Origin: Micromussa lordhowensis
Lineage: Eukaryota > Cnidaria > Anthozoa > Scleractinia > Lobophylliidae
Direction of reading: 5' to 3'
Length of the DNA: 64,000 bases
NCBI GenBank assembly: GCA_964020085.1
Contig: OZ026602.1
Coordinates: forward strand, 27,951,977-28,015,976
Shown: positions 1 to 13,000 of the stretch, one piece after another
How the letters are laid out: the number at the start of each line of letters is the position of its first letter
Numbering within the stretch: position 1 is the first letter of the stretch
Position numbers and translations under genes: made by a program
The notes under the pieces: generated by a model
Told to the model about the DNA's origin: nothing
What the model saw: the letters and a program-made list of their open reading frames with translations, nothing else
Database searches by the model: none

Positions 1-290
1 TTCCAGCCAGCCAACCATACCTAATCAGTCAACGCCACCTAATCAGCTGGCACCTTCCAGCCAGCCAACACTACCTAATCAGCCAACTCCTTCCAGCCAG
101 CCAACACCACCTAATCAGCTGGCACCTTCCAGCCAGCCAACATCACCTAATCAGCAAGTACCTTCCAGGCAGCCAACATCACCGCATGAGCCAGCACCTT
201 CCAGCCAGCCAGCCAACATCACCTAATCAGCCAGCACCTTCTAGCCAGCCAAAACCACCTAATCAGCCAGGAGCTCAGCACGCCAGCAAA
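1..290 (+). repeat. Pro/Ser/Gln-coding minisatellite, ~36 bp
   Basis: About seven imperfect copies of a roughly 36-bp unit. Read in one forward frame they give a 12-residue theme of the type APSSQPTxPNQ, open from the left edge for about 70 codons. A short extra CCAG-type duplication near 205-215 shifts the frame; the repeat theme then continues in a second frame to about position 305. The repeat is probably the low-complexity linker of the protease gene that follows. The frame change suggests the gene is no longer intact. Confidence 0.75.
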
Positions 291-360
291 ATACCAGCCC
301 TTTGAACCAAACCAAAAAATGCAGGACATTTAAAAGAAGGAAATCGCTTCCTGTTTTGAC

Positions 361-1520
361 AATGTAGTCAATGATCACCTTTCGGAGGTACTCAGTGGCA
401 CCAAGGAAAGCTGGCGACATGAAATTTTCCATGGAAGAATCTTATCACACAGGGATAAAGAGATGATCGAATGGAAGATCTCAAGTTCAATGTGCAATTT
501 GGGGACTTTGAGGAAAAATCAAACATATCACATGGTAAATCTAATAGCAAAACACTTCCCAAAGGTCAGTCAAAAGTACTTAATGGAGGTACTTTTACCA
601 GAGGCTCTTATTACCCTATGTTGTCAGCAACTACGAATTACATGCAACCAGGCTGAGGATCTCCTAGAGAAGGGTAGAAAGCGCAAGGCAGATGCATTCG
701 TGCAAAAAATACAACAAAGAAGAAAAGGAAAATTCTTGAAAAAGAAAAAGGCTCCAAAAAGAAAAATGGAAGCAGCTGAAGAAGCTGAAGACGAAGTCAA
801 GTTTTTGAAACAGGGAAGGATGGACCAAACATCTATTGCTAAAATGCAAAGGCCTACATTTAAATTGAATCAGGAAGATCGGACATAATTCGAAAAAATG
901 CAATGCTTACAGACCATCAAATACAAATGGCCAAGGAGCTGTTGCATTGCCCCTTCGAGGGGCTGCTGTCTCCAACAATTGGGAAGGCAAAACAGTTTCC
1001 AGTGATGTGGAACAACTTTATTCAAGTGCTACACACTGGTGGTATTCACTGGGTCTGTGTCAGTAATATTGGATGCAGCCACAACAACCAAGTGAAACTG
1101 TATGACAGTCTGTACAGTGGAATCGCGCCATTTACCAGAGAGCAGATTGCTGCCCTTCTTTTCAACCAAGACAGCGATGTCATTGAAATTTGTGTCCCTC
1201 CTGTTGACCAGCAAACAAATGGGACAGACTGTGGAGTCTTTGCAATTGCGTTTGCCACAGCACTCTGCTACAATATGGACCCCACATCACTTAAGTTCAT
1301 CAGGCGGGCAATAAGAGCACATCTCTTAGATTCCCTTAAAAATGAACACATTGGTATGTTCCCCTTCGAGGAAAAATCAAGTGCTGGCTACGAAGAGACT
1401 GTTGCCATGCCAGTGTACTGTGACTGCTGCCTCCCATACAATCCAACCAAAGACCAGATGGCAGAATGCACCATTTGTAAGAAGTGGTTCCATCAAGCCT
1501 GCCAAAAATTTCCAGACTAA
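361..1520 (+). pseudogene. Ulp1-like (C48) cysteine protease with C-terminal PHD-like finger, broken
   Basis: Two forward reading frames carry it. The first (about 361-888) has a basic, coiled segment. The second (about 883-1520) is a Ulp1/SENP-type fold. From the Met at 903 the catalytic His is in GGIHWV (residue 49), the Asp in KLYDSL (residue 68), the Gln in DQQTNG (about 103) and the Cys in GTDCGV (residue 110). A Cys/His-rich finger follows: CDCC, then CTICKKWFH. Coding resemblance runs upstream of the Met (IIRKNAMLTD), so 903 is not a true start; a frameshift lies near 870-888. Such protease-PHD proteins are commonly carried by invertebrate DNA transposons. The finger lacks its final Cys pair before the stop, so the 3' end is also truncated. 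The protease identity is firm; the element it came from is unknown. Confidence 0.75.
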
Positions 1521-2340
1521 GTTTTCAAGTATAAACGGTTTCAACGGAAGTGCAATAACTGCCAAATTGCTTAGACACACACTGGACACAGACATCTATT
1601 TTTAAGGCAAATGGTTATTGAAAATATTAGGGACTGTCAATTTTTATGTGGTTGGGGTGGTGGATAGTCGCTAGAGTATATGATGACTTCCCTTTTTCAT
1701 CAGAAATTTTCCCCTGCCCTTCCCCCTTGTTACCCTTAATGTGTGACACCTATGAGTAATTATGTGGGGTAAGCCCTTCCTCTCCTAACAGACCATTTTA
1801 ATTTAGTTGGCTCCACTTTCAAGCGAAATGTTCTGGCATGACCCCTCTGAAACCTACTAATCCCCCTACTTCATAAAATAGAACAGTCGCTTCTAACAGT
1901 ATCTTTTGTAATGAGTTTTCAAAACCAATAGTGCACCAGGTGAATGTTTCCAAAATCACTTGGGCAGGAAATGCGAAACAGGAAACTTCTTCCTCTCCTG
2001 TCACTCCCTTTCATTTTGGTTAATTTGTGCTCACACACAGGATCTGAGCCCTTTGTGTCACACTCTTATAAAAAAAAAAACATGAATGTGTTCTGGTTAT
2101 CATCCATCATTCGATTTTTTGAAACCATCACTAATGTACATTGTTTTTGAAATTGTTCCCCCCATTAACCACAATCCATACCCACGAAAGGTCAGGTGTA
2201 GTACTCTTTGGTCAAGCATTCTGTTGATCTTCATTGATAATCACTTGACATGTCTTTTTATATGCAATCTAGCTCCAGTGCGGACACGTTCTCAAGCGCT
2301 CTGCAATATGTTGTCGCTATAAGCAACTGACGCAACCTCC
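1521..2340. other. No gene seen; AT-rich spacer
   Basis: No coding signature on either strand. It contains C- and T-rich tracts and a short poly-A run near 2070. It could be 3' trailer of the protease element or the 5' region of the LINE that follows. Confidence 0.4.
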
Positions 2341-2350
2341 TGACACAATT

Positions 2351-3212
2351 ACTGTGATGGGTGACGAGGAAAGCGCTACCAAGACGAGTAATAAAGAAAG
2401 AAGAAGGACTAAGCGACAAAGAGAGAACGGTTCACAAAAAAAGTGACGATACTCTCCAAGATGGTGGCGCCACTATGTGGCAAAATGAGGTGAACAAAAA
2501 ACTCGACTCTCTCCTAACAATTGTCCCTCTTGTAGAAGAACTAAGGGAGGAGTTAAAGAAGATAAAAGAAGAAGAAAATATAAAATATGAGTCGCGCTGC
2601 AGTGGGCAAACGACGAGATCGAAGCTCTGAAACGGAATCAAATGAACGCCGCAGAGGAACTGAGCGAAGTAACAGAAAAGGTTATAAAAGCAGATAGAGA
2701 AGTCGATCAACTACTGCGCCCTAACATCAAGTTAGAAGCTCAGTCGAGAAGAAACAAGATCAAGTGTTTTAAAGTCAGAGAAAATGAAGCTGAAAGCAGC
2801 TTCGGCGACACCGAAAAGGTCCTAAGAAAATTGCTTGTTGATAAACTTAAAATGCTGAAAGAAGAGGCGGCGGATGTGGAGTTTGAAAGAGTGCATCGCA
2901 TACCCGTCGCTCGGAGGAATACGATTCTGGGAAGCCAAGGCCAATCATTACTAAATTGAGTTTCTATAAAGATAAATCTCGCATATTCCAGTACGCCAGA
3001 AACATCAACTGAATCACAACAATTGGCGTTGCCGAGGATTATCCAATGGAGATTGATAACATTCGCAAGCAGCTCCTTCCCGTGCTGAGAAAAGCTAAGA
3101 AAGAGAATGCACAAGCAGCCTTCACCGTCAATAAACTCATTATTAACGGACAGATCTACCAGGGACCAGAAACAAAAAGCCTCCCATTTTACACCAGGAT
3201 TCTAAATGCCTA
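2351..3212 (+). pseudogene. Tx1/L1-like LINE ORF1 (coiled coil, RRM, C-terminal domain)
   Basis: A lysine-rich start (2361) leads into a coiled coil (EVNKKLDSLL, then ELREELKKIKEE). After a frameshift near 2590-2630 a second frame continues with WANDEIEALKRN and an RRM-like stretch (LEAQSRRNKIKCF, DTEKVLRKLL, ERVHRIP). A third frame carries the C-terminal domain (SFYKDKSRIFQYARNIN, stop, IGVAEDYPMEIDNIRKQL) and ends near 3212. This order matches L1-type ORF1 RNA-binding proteins. Two frameshifts and an internal stop make it non-functional. It is followed about 300 bp later by the endonuclease of the same element. Confidence 0.75.
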
Positions 3213-3506
3213 AGGCGCCGTTGTGCTAAAAGATTTGTGCTACGTAGTGTCCAGGGGTAATAGGCAGTAATGCACGGTAAGCTGTACACATATGTTTGTA
3301 GCCGTCACTTTCAATGTAGCGTTAACTGTTGTTGTAACATTAGAAAACTGAAGCTAACTCTACAGGAAAAGACGTTAGCTTTCTGTACAATATACGTCTC
3401 TGTGTTCATACATATTTTGTCAGATTTGTTAAGTTTTTACTTATCATTTAGGAACAAGAATAGAGAAGGTCCACTTAAGCCAACAGCTTGCAACAGACGG
3501 TTTCAA

Positions 3507-4368
3507 AATCCAGCTTAAATTTGCTACAGTTAATGTCAGGGGTATACATAAGTCATTGAAACCAAGAGCCATTTTTAGTAAACTACATACAAGAAAAGTT
3601 TCCATAGCTTTTCTTCAAGAAACATATAGTTCCAAAGCACAAGAAAATATTTGGAGCGCGGAGTGGGGAGGCAAGATTTATTTCAATCATGGGAGCAAGC
3701 ACAGTAAAGGTGTTGCAATTTTGTTTGATCCTAAAGTTACGGTTACTGTGAAGAAAGAGATCAAAAGTGACAATGGCAGAATTATTATCTTAGAAACAAA
3801 TATCGACGACAAAATTTCTGTGTTAGTAAATATTTACGCTGCTAACAATATTCATGCACGGCAAATGTTTTTAAAACACTTTCAGACATGCTCTGGAATT
3901 ACGCAAATTCCCTCATTTTTATAGGAGGTGACATTAATTGTCCTCTGTCAAACGAAGATTAAAAAGGTGGTCAGCATCTGTCATCCAAGAAAAACGTTAT
4001 TACAAGAATTAAGCAGTTGATGGGTTCGTTTGACCTAGTTGATATTTGGAGATATTTAAATCCCATTGAAAACCAATTTACTTGGTCATCTTCAGATTTG
4101 AAAGTCAAATGCAGATTGGACTATTGGCTAGTCTCCAGGGATAGTTTGCAAAGTGTTGACTCCTCTGAGATCGAAGTGTTCCCACACTGTGATCACTTAC
4201 AGGTTACATTGCTAATTAAAATTTAACGCTTCTTTGCTTGAAGATAAAAATTTCGTGGAGGAAGTGACTACAAAAATCCCAGGTTTTATAAATCAATATC
4301 AAGGCGTTGTTGACAAAGGGCTGTTGTGGGAATTAGTTAAAATGGGAATCAGAGCTTATACAATATTA
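3507..4368 (+). pseudogene. Tx1/L1-like LINE ORF2, endonuclease and linker part
   Basis: An apurinic-type endonuclease starts at LKFATVNVRGI and continues with AFLQET, KGVAILFD and LVNIYA. After a frameshift near 3920 it reads GGDINCP, then LVDIWR, FTWSS and RLDYWLVS, then HCDH. A second frameshift near 4225 leads into the typical L1 linker (NASLLEDKNFVEEVTTKI, then DKGLLWELVKMGIRAYTI). The match then stops abruptly at about 4368. The reverse transcriptase domain is missing. The element is related to the more complete copy at 55551-59285. Confidence 0.8.
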
Positions 4369-5300
4369 TTAATTAATTATTAAGGTTCTTTAATATTCAA
4401 AATTTCTTTATTTAAAAAGAAAATGATATAAAGATATCCAGTATTCATGCTGGAAATAAGATGCAAGAATTTTCTGATCATATGACACCAAAATGGTTAC
4501 AATAAAAATATTTGAACAGTACATGCAGCAGATTGATGTTTACGTTAGTCATACATTACATCAATATCTTTGCCTGAACAGATGGGTGACAAATGACTGT
4601 AGGATTTGGGTAAGTTTTTCCTATAATATTGTTCAGTGTCTTATGGTACATGCACAGGTAAAAATGTGGACTGCACTTATAGCTTACAGTAGCTTGCGAT
4701 TTTGGCACTCATCAAAGATCCTGTTGCCAAGGTGTCATTATATGAACATGGCAGTCATTTACAAAGTGTTTTAGTGAGTACATGCATGTATAAAGCTTTT
4801 TAAAAAACACTAGGCTTACATTTAACTGGCAGCAATTTACAGAATTCAATGCAAGTTACATCGCTTTTGCTAAAATGAAATTCAACGAAGCAAGTGTCAT
4901 GTGTGTTGTTAGAAGTCACTGAACAAGCAGCTAAGTCTGTTTACCACTGTCTGTCATTACTTATCAACAAGTCAGACTTTTTATGTCCAGGCCATACAAA
5001 CCTGTCATTGTTTTTTTGCAATTTCTTGCAAATAAGATTGATGAAACAAATTGTAATGATATCAAAATGGCTGGAATAAAATTATTTAGTTGTTTTGTAG
5101 TTAATGGACTATTAATTTTCATGGGTTGAAGGAGTAATCATTTGCCCCATAAAATTAACAGGGAGTCAAATTTCATGGACCATAAAAATTCTGTGAAAAG
5201 GCAATTAAAGTAGTGTGAAAATTTTCATGGGCCATTAAAATTTCCTCGTTCAGGGGTTTTTCAGGAGCCATGAATTTTTCATGTCATTAAAATCCCATGA
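4369..5300. other. Non-LINE sequence replacing the RT domain
   Basis: AT-rich sequence with no coding signature, lying between the two remnants of one LINE. From about 5110 to 5310 it is built from short direct and inverted variants of TTTCATGGGCCATTAAAAT. It marks either a large internal deletion filled by unrelated DNA or an insertion followed by decay. Confidence 0.5.
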
Positions 5301-5319
5301 AATTAACACCATGATGCCC

Positions 5320-5631
5320 TTATATAGCGAGCCCTCGTGTTTAACTTGGTGGAATTCCAGCTCCAAGTGTAACATCTTATTCGACGAACTCAAGATTTCA
5401 TATGGTTACAATCCTGGAGACCCAATGTGTCTTCTGTTAAATTATTACATCTCAATTGCAAAATTTCACATCTTTAGGTACAAGATAGATTCTAAATCCC
5501 CTGCTTTTCCAGCCTTTATGGCATTATTGAAAGAAAAATTACTTGCATACAAAGCGGCTGCCGTAGCAAACAAGACTGTACAAAAATTCCAAACAAGATG
5601 GACAACTCTCTTACCCTTGTTGGATGGTTAA
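5320..5631 (+). pseudogene. Tx1/L1-like LINE ORF2, C-terminal end
   Basis: An open stretch ends at 5631 and reads CLLLNYYISIAKFHIFRYK, then PAFPAFMALLKEKL and VQKFQTRW. This pattern is characteristic of the last ~80 residues of Tx1/L1-like ORF2 proteins. It lies on the same strand and in the right order after the endonuclease part at 3507-4368, so it is probably the 3' end of the same insertion after internal loss of the reverse transcriptase. Confidence 0.65.
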
Positions 5632-7370
5632 TCAGTGGTTTCTGGCACATTATTATTATCTTTTTTTTCGACCACTTTTTTTAGCTCAGTATAATTTAGT
5701 AACTTAAAACATGGTAATTGTTGTTAATTTTGTGCAGTAAGCTTGTTACAGTTGTATTGTGTATTGTTTAGTATATCGCCTTTGTTTGTGAGACCTGGTA
5801 GTGTCATAAGTATTGTAAGTAAGTGTAAGCCATTGTGAGTGAATTTAAGTAAGGACGTTTTTGTTTGTAAGTAGAATATCTTAAAATAAAAAAAATGTAA
5901 AATAATTCAGCGTATTTAACTTAGCTAAACCATGTTACTTATCATTTCGCATGTCACAGTCATTGCTGATGGACATGATAATGGTGTGACCAAACTGTTT
6001 ACTCTCATTTCAAATTAAAATCACTGCAATTTTTAAAGCGTGCTATTGGTATGGCTAAAATAATTTTAATAGTGATATGGAGTTAAGAGTCTACAAAAGA
6101 AGTAGTTAAAGAAGTTAAAGATAAACTTGATACAATCATTTCAAAGTTTACCAAGTTTATAATTTGTTTACCACAGCATCAACACGGCTTTACTGTGGTC
6201 AGTCTGAAATGTGGGTTTTTTCTTGTTTTCTCTGTACCTGATGATTTTCTGCCGTATGGATATGACATGACACTTGACCTTTCCATATTTTTACCATCAT
6301 TAGCGTTGATAATTTGAATTGATTTTTAGCTTTAAAAAATAAATTAATAAGTAAACTGTTTCAAAGCTCTTTGCAGCATACGGTTTTCTGGTCTAACAAA
6401 AAAAATCCTCCACTTTGGCGACATGGGTTTACTTCAATTCTTATGCTTGCATGAAGCTTGACCTTTCCTTTTTACTCACCATCATTAGTGTTTGCTCGTC
6501 ACTAGATAATAGATGTCGATAAATTGAATTGATATTCAGCTCTAAGTCATGTTTCAGTTCCTTTCCCATGTTAACACAACTTATCCGGTGCTGTGCGAGA
6601 GCATGCGAACATTGAATAATCATCAAATAAATGAATTCGTAATAAACTCCATGTGACTGGTAATTGTCATGTAAATTATGCGTAAAAAGCCTTTTTTATA
6701 CATTTCGTATCATGCGGCGTTTCAATTGCCCAAGCTGAATTTTTTGTCTTATAAACTTTTTACAGCTTTGTGTTGTAATTGTGATACCAAACATGTATGT
6801 GAAAGATAATTTAATTACACCGCGTCGTCCTTCTCTGAGAGCAATGTCAATATGCACAGGTTTTCGGCTGAATTTAATGGTGCGTGGCCACAGTGCGAAA
6901 ACCCCAATTCTAATTTTGTTGGATTTCTCAAAATCAAAAACTCTCTCGCAGGTTTTAGTCTTATTTTTGAAAATAGTTCACCAAATCCGAATTTTCAGTT
7001 TTGAAAATTAATTCTTGATATTTACAGTCCCATCGTCTCAGATATTAGCAGCATGATCCGTCCTAGAGTTCAGATCAGTTAACTAAGGTGGCTTTAGGTG
7101 TACAAATCCCACCAAGTTGGTGTTTGTCACGTAAAGCTATAGACTGCAAACAGAGCTAACAGAAGGCTCAAAATTAATTAGCCGCGTACTAAGGCTTGTT
7201 TGTCTTTAAAATCTCTTCAAGGTGAAAATTCTTCAGAAGAAATTAAAGCCGTAAAACCCGTAAAAATGAGGGGAAAACAAAAAGGAACCCATCAGGAATA
7301 AAAAACTAAGAAAAGCCAATTTACCAACAGCTCTTACCTGAATCAACTTCTGTTGGGGAAGCAATATTGC
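5632..7370. other. Gene-free stretch with a degenerate direct repeat
   Basis: No coding signature. A diverged direct repeat is visible: about 6268-6345 and 6447-6545 share CTTGACCTTTCC, ACCATCATTAG and TTGAATTGAT. The first 200 bp may be the 3' untranslated part of the preceding LINE, because an AATAAA-like A-rich stretch occurs near 5885. Confidence 0.4.
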
Positions 7371-7376
7371 AGGAAT

Positions 7377-9428
7377 AAATGTCTGATGACTGTTTTAATG
7401 TCCAAGGGGCTCGAAGAGTGCTTGAGCATATTTTGGGAGAAGACGAAGGAAGAACAGAGAGCGCTAACTCTTGACTACCTCTACTTCAACAAGAATATCA
7501 AGGAAACTGAAAAACTGTTTTACGACTACAAAGTAAATGGGAAAAGTGTTTGCCATGAAGCTTGGAGAAAATGTTATGGTCTAAGTAATTGCAGGTGAGA
7601 CATCTCACGATTTAACACAATTTGTGATGAATCAAGCAACTTGCTAATTTGTCCGACTCTGAGTTGTGTGCTTCAAATTTTGCCTTGCTTTAACGTAAAT
7701 CACACTGTGTTTCAGGTTCTTTAATCTTAAGAAGGACTTTGAAAATGGCTGAACAACAGTGGCAAGTGCACGGCCAGGACACTACCCAAGATTGAAAGCA
7801 TTTCTATCTACAAAAACATGGTTTGAGAAATCTGTGAAGTTAATGGCTGACAGTATGCCAAATGAATGCAAAAAGCTCCCACCATCTTGTTTGACGAAAG
7901 AAAAAGTCTATAGGATGTACGAGGAAGAAATGAAGAACCATCGCAAGGATGGTAAACGCCTCAGGTACAGCCAGTTCCACAGCATGTGGAAGGCCAATTT
8001 TCAAGATGTTATAATACCAATGGTATGCTTCAATTGATATACTGGACCATAAATAGGATTAGCTAAAAATCCTTACCACGCAGTGTAAAATGAACTGTTG
8101 ATATGCATTACTGTTTTAATGTTCATGATGTTATACGAAGAGGCAGCATCTCCATCACAGACATGCAACAACATAAATAGGCTAGGCCGCAATTAAAGAA
8201 TACAACTCTTTTAGCCGCTGTCCGATTTCTGCATTAAAAAAAGTGTACATACTTTCATGGTTGCCGGGATGAGGTCAAAACATTTGTGGATTCGATTTTC
8301 AGAAAAGTGGGTGGTGCTTGGTGAATCAATTGCCAGACTTCTGTATGTTGACCCCAAGTATTACAGTAATTTACCCCTGGTCATGTATTGTTGATTTTCC
8401 AAATGTCAATAAAAAAAGAAAAAGTATTGAACTGTCTAAGCTATTGGAAATAAATGAGAGGTTATGTGTCACTTCTGTTTTTCTGACTTCAGGTAAATCG
8501 TTTCACGAAGTGTGGTGTCTGCACCATGATAAAGGAGCACATCCACAAGCCGAAAGGAAAGGCCCATAGGGTGACTTGGATAGAGAAAAAAACATTCATC
8601 TTCAACAGCAAGCGTAAGTGACTCGGATGCACTTCCAATTGTGTTGTTGAATGAATTCACTTTAATTCATTTCATCACAGTACATTGATCTGAAAATACA
8701 CAGCATTTACGATTTTGTCTTCTGCCGCATATGTTGGGGAGACACGATAATAATGACGATGATGATGATGATGATGATAATCATTTCAACAAAATCGTTC
8801 ACTTTCAGCTAATCTTCTTAGTATTTAGAAAAACATTTCTGCTTCCCTTGCATCTATTGAACTCAATTTAAACTATGGTGTCTCAAAAAATAACCATTTG
8901 TTTTACACTGTTATGATAGACGCAAAAGACAAAAGTGTTACGAGCATCAAGAAAAAGCAAGAAAGATGCCTGAGAGATACATGTCTGTCACCACTGACGG
9001 AATGGATTCTTCCAAAACTAATATCCCTCACTTCAAGGTGAAGTCAAAGGTAAGTTTGTTTTAACACCAACTCTCAAAGTTTCTGAAGAAAGCTGAAAGG
9101 TCATTAGTTCAGATAATCATGGATTTTGAAAGTACCAAGCAGAGTAATATGATGATGTTTGGTAGCATTAATAAATGGTTAGGAATCTTTATGATGGAAA
9201 TTAACAAAGTCTGTCTTACGTCCAGAGCTGGAAGTAGAACACGCTGAATTTCTGAAAACCCACATAACTGGTGTTTATCTCGTGGACATAATTTGGCCTG
9301 GGCTTTTATTGATTTACTAAGATGACCTGCTGATGCCAATCCAACCATAAATGTCTTGTTGACTGTGCTTAAGGATATTGTTGATCAGGTATGTTAAACT
9401 GTTATTTGTGCATGGATCAGGTTATTTC
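7377..9428 (+). repeat. Duplicated block, copy 1 (partner 30971-33016)
   Basis: The block is about 98% identical by eye to 30971-33016, including introns and a GAT microsatellite (8754-8780, longer here than in the partner). Identity begins at AAATGTCTGATG in both copies and ends after GGTTATTTC. It therefore copies genomic DNA with introns, not a processed transcript. Confidence 0.9.
7387..9388 (+). pseudogene. DUF7869-like transposase gene remnant, five exons, copy 1
   Basis: Exons fit together by phase: 7387-7594, 7716-8022, 8493-8613, 8920-9049 and 9226-9388, with GT donors and AG acceptors. The joined product reads LTKEKVYRMYEEE, IPM+VNRFTKCGVCTMIKEHI, ARKMPERYMSVTTDGMDSSK, then VEHAEFLKTHITGV and PADANPTINVLLTVLKDI. 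The order (Cys pair, then an ATDGMDSSK-type strand, then a TGV strand) is that of invertebrate DUF7869-type DDE transposases. The catalytic core stops where the block ends. Defects are an in-frame TGA after FENG, a missing A in an A-run at 8586-8592 and a stop near 9322. The family name is from memory and moderately sure. Confidence 0.6.
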
Positions 9429-10060
9429 TCGACAAGTACAAGGGCAGAAATAAAAGAGGACTTTGACAGGCGGTTTTTTTTGGAAATTTCTTTTTTGAAG
9501 GTTAGGAGTCTTCCGGAGGTTTTTTTTGGCAGATGGATAATTACTTCAGAGACTGCAATAATACCTATATTCTGGGATTCTGCGCCTTCTTAGTCAGTCT
9601 TAGTCTTGATCGGTATGTTTAAACGGCCAGTGTTTCTAACACTTATGAAATCCTCAAATGAAAATAGGCAGTAAAAATTTTGTAGTTCGGCATTTCCTCA
9701 TGTCATTTAATGTAACCTTAGTTCTGGAAGGCTGTATTTTCTGCTGATGTGTCTTGCTTTTTCTACCTCTGAAATCTGCAATGGACCATTGTAACTTCAA
9801 AATGTGAATTATCGAAATTTTTTACTTCGAGACGTGCTGATAGAGCTTTTTAAGAGCTTTCTTTAAAAAAAAACATTTCACCAAAAAATATTGTTTCGTT
9901 GCAAAGTTATTGGACGTTGAAGTTTGCTACACATTAATTGTTTTAATTACCTGTTGACAAGTCCTGTCATTCTGGATTAACTTGTATGTAAACACGTCAC
10001 AAAACAAATCACAAGGTACAGTGGTGTCATTTTATCACGCAATACATGCACAAGATTGAT
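9429..10060. other. Spacer after the duplicated block
   Basis: Copy 1 departs from copy 2 here. The first 40 bases (reading LDKYKGRNKRGL) could be a decayed continuation of the transposase core, but this is weak. The rest is AT-rich with T-tracts and has no coding signature. Confidence 0.35.
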
Positions 10061-10063
10061 TCA

Positions 10064-13000
10064 AATGCCTGCAAAAAAAAGAAGAGGTCGTGCCCGTTTT
10101 CGTCTGCAACGGCAAGGCCGAAGAAGGGGAAAAAATTTTTAGCTCTGATTGATTAGCAGAGAGCGATAAAGGTTCTTACTTTGACCAAGAGCAATGGCTA
10201 AAGGAGTTGAATGAGCAGCCAAGCGCTGAATGCGACCCGTCGATTTCCTCCTCAATTTCCTCGTCAACATGTAGTGCAAGCCGTTGCAGGAAAGTAATCT
10301 TCCGTTTCCGACAACAGAAAAAAGCAGTGCAGGGCGTTCGCGATCAATCGGGCATCGGTTCTTGGCTTTCGAGCTATTGGTGGCGGTCACATGGCAGCCT
10401 CACAGGTTTTTAGTTTTCTCGGTCTATCGCCGATAAACAAGAACTGCTGGACAGATCACACCAAAGAAATCGAACAGGAAGCCAAGTTGTTACTGGAGGA
10501 TAACTTAAATCGTGCCGCCTGTGATGTGAAAGAATTTAAATTCTCAAACGGTGAGATCGGGGTGGACTGTTCTTTTGAAGAACTCGAAGATACCATTATT
10601 GACATTGGTGTCACGATCGATGCTTCATAGAGCTCAGGAGGATGGTCAGCCACAGATGCTGTTGTTGCAGCAATCTCTGTAGACACTGGGAAGGTTGTAG
10701 ATGTCGTCCATTTAAGCTCTTCTTGCTCCGAGTGTAAAAAAAATGGAAAAGAAGAAGACTGATGGAGAAATGAGTAGACTGGAATTTCTCACTTGGTTCA
10801 ACAGTCACGAGCCTGATTGCTACGTAAACCATGAGGGAAGCTCAGTGATAAGTTGAAAATATGCCTTTTTTAATGTGTAGACAGCTTGATTCTGATGTGG
10901 TAGGAATTGAACGATGTATGCCCGATTAAGCACAATTATTGAATTACATATATCATTGTAATTTGTTTTGTTGTTTCGTTAAAATGTTTGTAATGAAGAA
11001 AATAGGAAAATTTTATAGGTACATTTTGGTGTAAAACCATTTTATTTCCAAAAAAAAAATTTTAAATATTTTATCCGAACTTGTATGAGTTTGAGTGGTG
11101 GCTGCACATACATATCATCAACACGAGATGCTCCCTGCATGTACATGTAGGATCATTAAAACTCTGCATTGCTGGTGACTTATAAATCATATTCAACTAA
11201 TAATAGTAGTCAATGTGGATAAAAACATCCCAAAATCATACAGCTTTTTTTCAAGTACAAGGAATCCACCAGAAAGAGTCTTTTCCAGATCCTCACAGTC
11301 TTGCATAGAAAGTGTTTCCAGACACTTGCTCTTGCTGCCTTTACACACTACACTGTCTTGCCTTTTCAGTCTGACATTCAGAGACAATCTTATCAGTCAT
11401 GTGCTTCACTCAGAGGTTCAGGATGATTTTATCTATACATGTAAGGAAGTGTCCAGGAAAGAAGATAATTTTTTCCCCTGTAGTTATTGTGAAAATAATT
11501 GCAAAACAACAATATTGTAATTGGTACCTGTCTAAACTTCATGACCTGTATTACACATGGGTGACAATGACTCTCATAACTAAATATCTAAGAAATATTT
11601 TTGGTTCTTTTTTTAAGTCCATGGAAGCAGCTGGAGCAAAGTTGCTGTATCAGCGGTCAGTGCAACTAAGAAAGCTGCAGTACATTCCTTATATTGGAGA
11701 CGGAGACAGCAAAGCATATAGTGCTGTATCCAAAGATCATCCATATGGCCCCGCTGTATTAATTCCCAAGGAGGAGTGTGTATCACATGTTACAAAATGC
11801 ATGGGATCTGGTCTCAGAAAACTATTAAGTGAATACAAGGGTAAGTATTAAATAAACTGTATGTAGGTTGATCATCTATCTTTCCTGTACTATTTATCAA
11901 GAGTTAATTGATAGTATAACTTATTGTAACCTTACAAGGGAAATTTGGTATATTCAGGGTTCCAGTAAGGTTGGTAGACCAGATGCCAGCAAGGAATTTC
12001 AAGGAATCAAAACACTACTCTTCTTATGAAAAGAAAGTTTTCCTTTAATTTGTTGGTTTGAGAAGGTGACCTTTTTGAGTTTTTGACCCGAGACTCCCCC
12101 CCCCCCTTCCTTTCTTTAACATGTATCTAGAACACTGGATATTATTTCCCAAAAAAACCCAAGGTTGGAATTTGTTTCTATATTAATTACAGTTTTTCTT
12201 TCAATGGTCTAAGTGTTCAAACCAACTTGATTTTTAGGACCATTTATTTCAGATTATGAAATTAAATACCAGACAATGAGTGAAATTCATGTTCTTTTGA
12301 AAAACTTTCAGTTTGAATTACATTCTACTGAATACAATATTGTAACCTACATAACAACATGGGATGAAATTGACCTGTGTACAGGTGTTTCAAATGTTCC
12401 AAATTGATGACTCTCATGGCATCATTATAGGTAAGAAACTATCTGATGGCAAAGCATTGGGAGGAGCTGGGCGTTTAACGAATGAAAGGGCAAACACCAT
12501 CCAGAACTTCTACAGCAGGGCAATTCGCGACAACAAGAGGGATGCAAAGAAAATGTCTAAGGCTACCCATGCAATCCTGAAACACTACAGTAGCACCTCT
12601 GAAGAACCGAAGCACGATGACTGCCCCACTGGCCCCAATTCCTGGTGCAGCTACCAGCGCAATCAAGCAAATGGGACCAACCTGCATAAGCCGCCAATCA
12701 AGAATCCATGCCCTGATGCTGTTGTGAAGGTAATGCAGCCACTTTTTCATCTCCTGGGTAATGACACTTTTCTTGTTGGTTGTGAAAGCTGTTATACCCA
12801 AAACCGAAACGAGTGTCTGCATCATGTGATATGGGGAATGGCCTCCAAGAAAATGTTCAGTTCACCCCAGGAGATAAGCCTTGCAATAAGTCTTGGAGTT
12901 CTGCACTTCAACCAGGGCTTCAATTCTACCTATTCACAGTTTGCCCCTGAACTTGACATCCAGGTGCAGCCAAAGATGCGGGAGTCACGGCAAAAGATAG

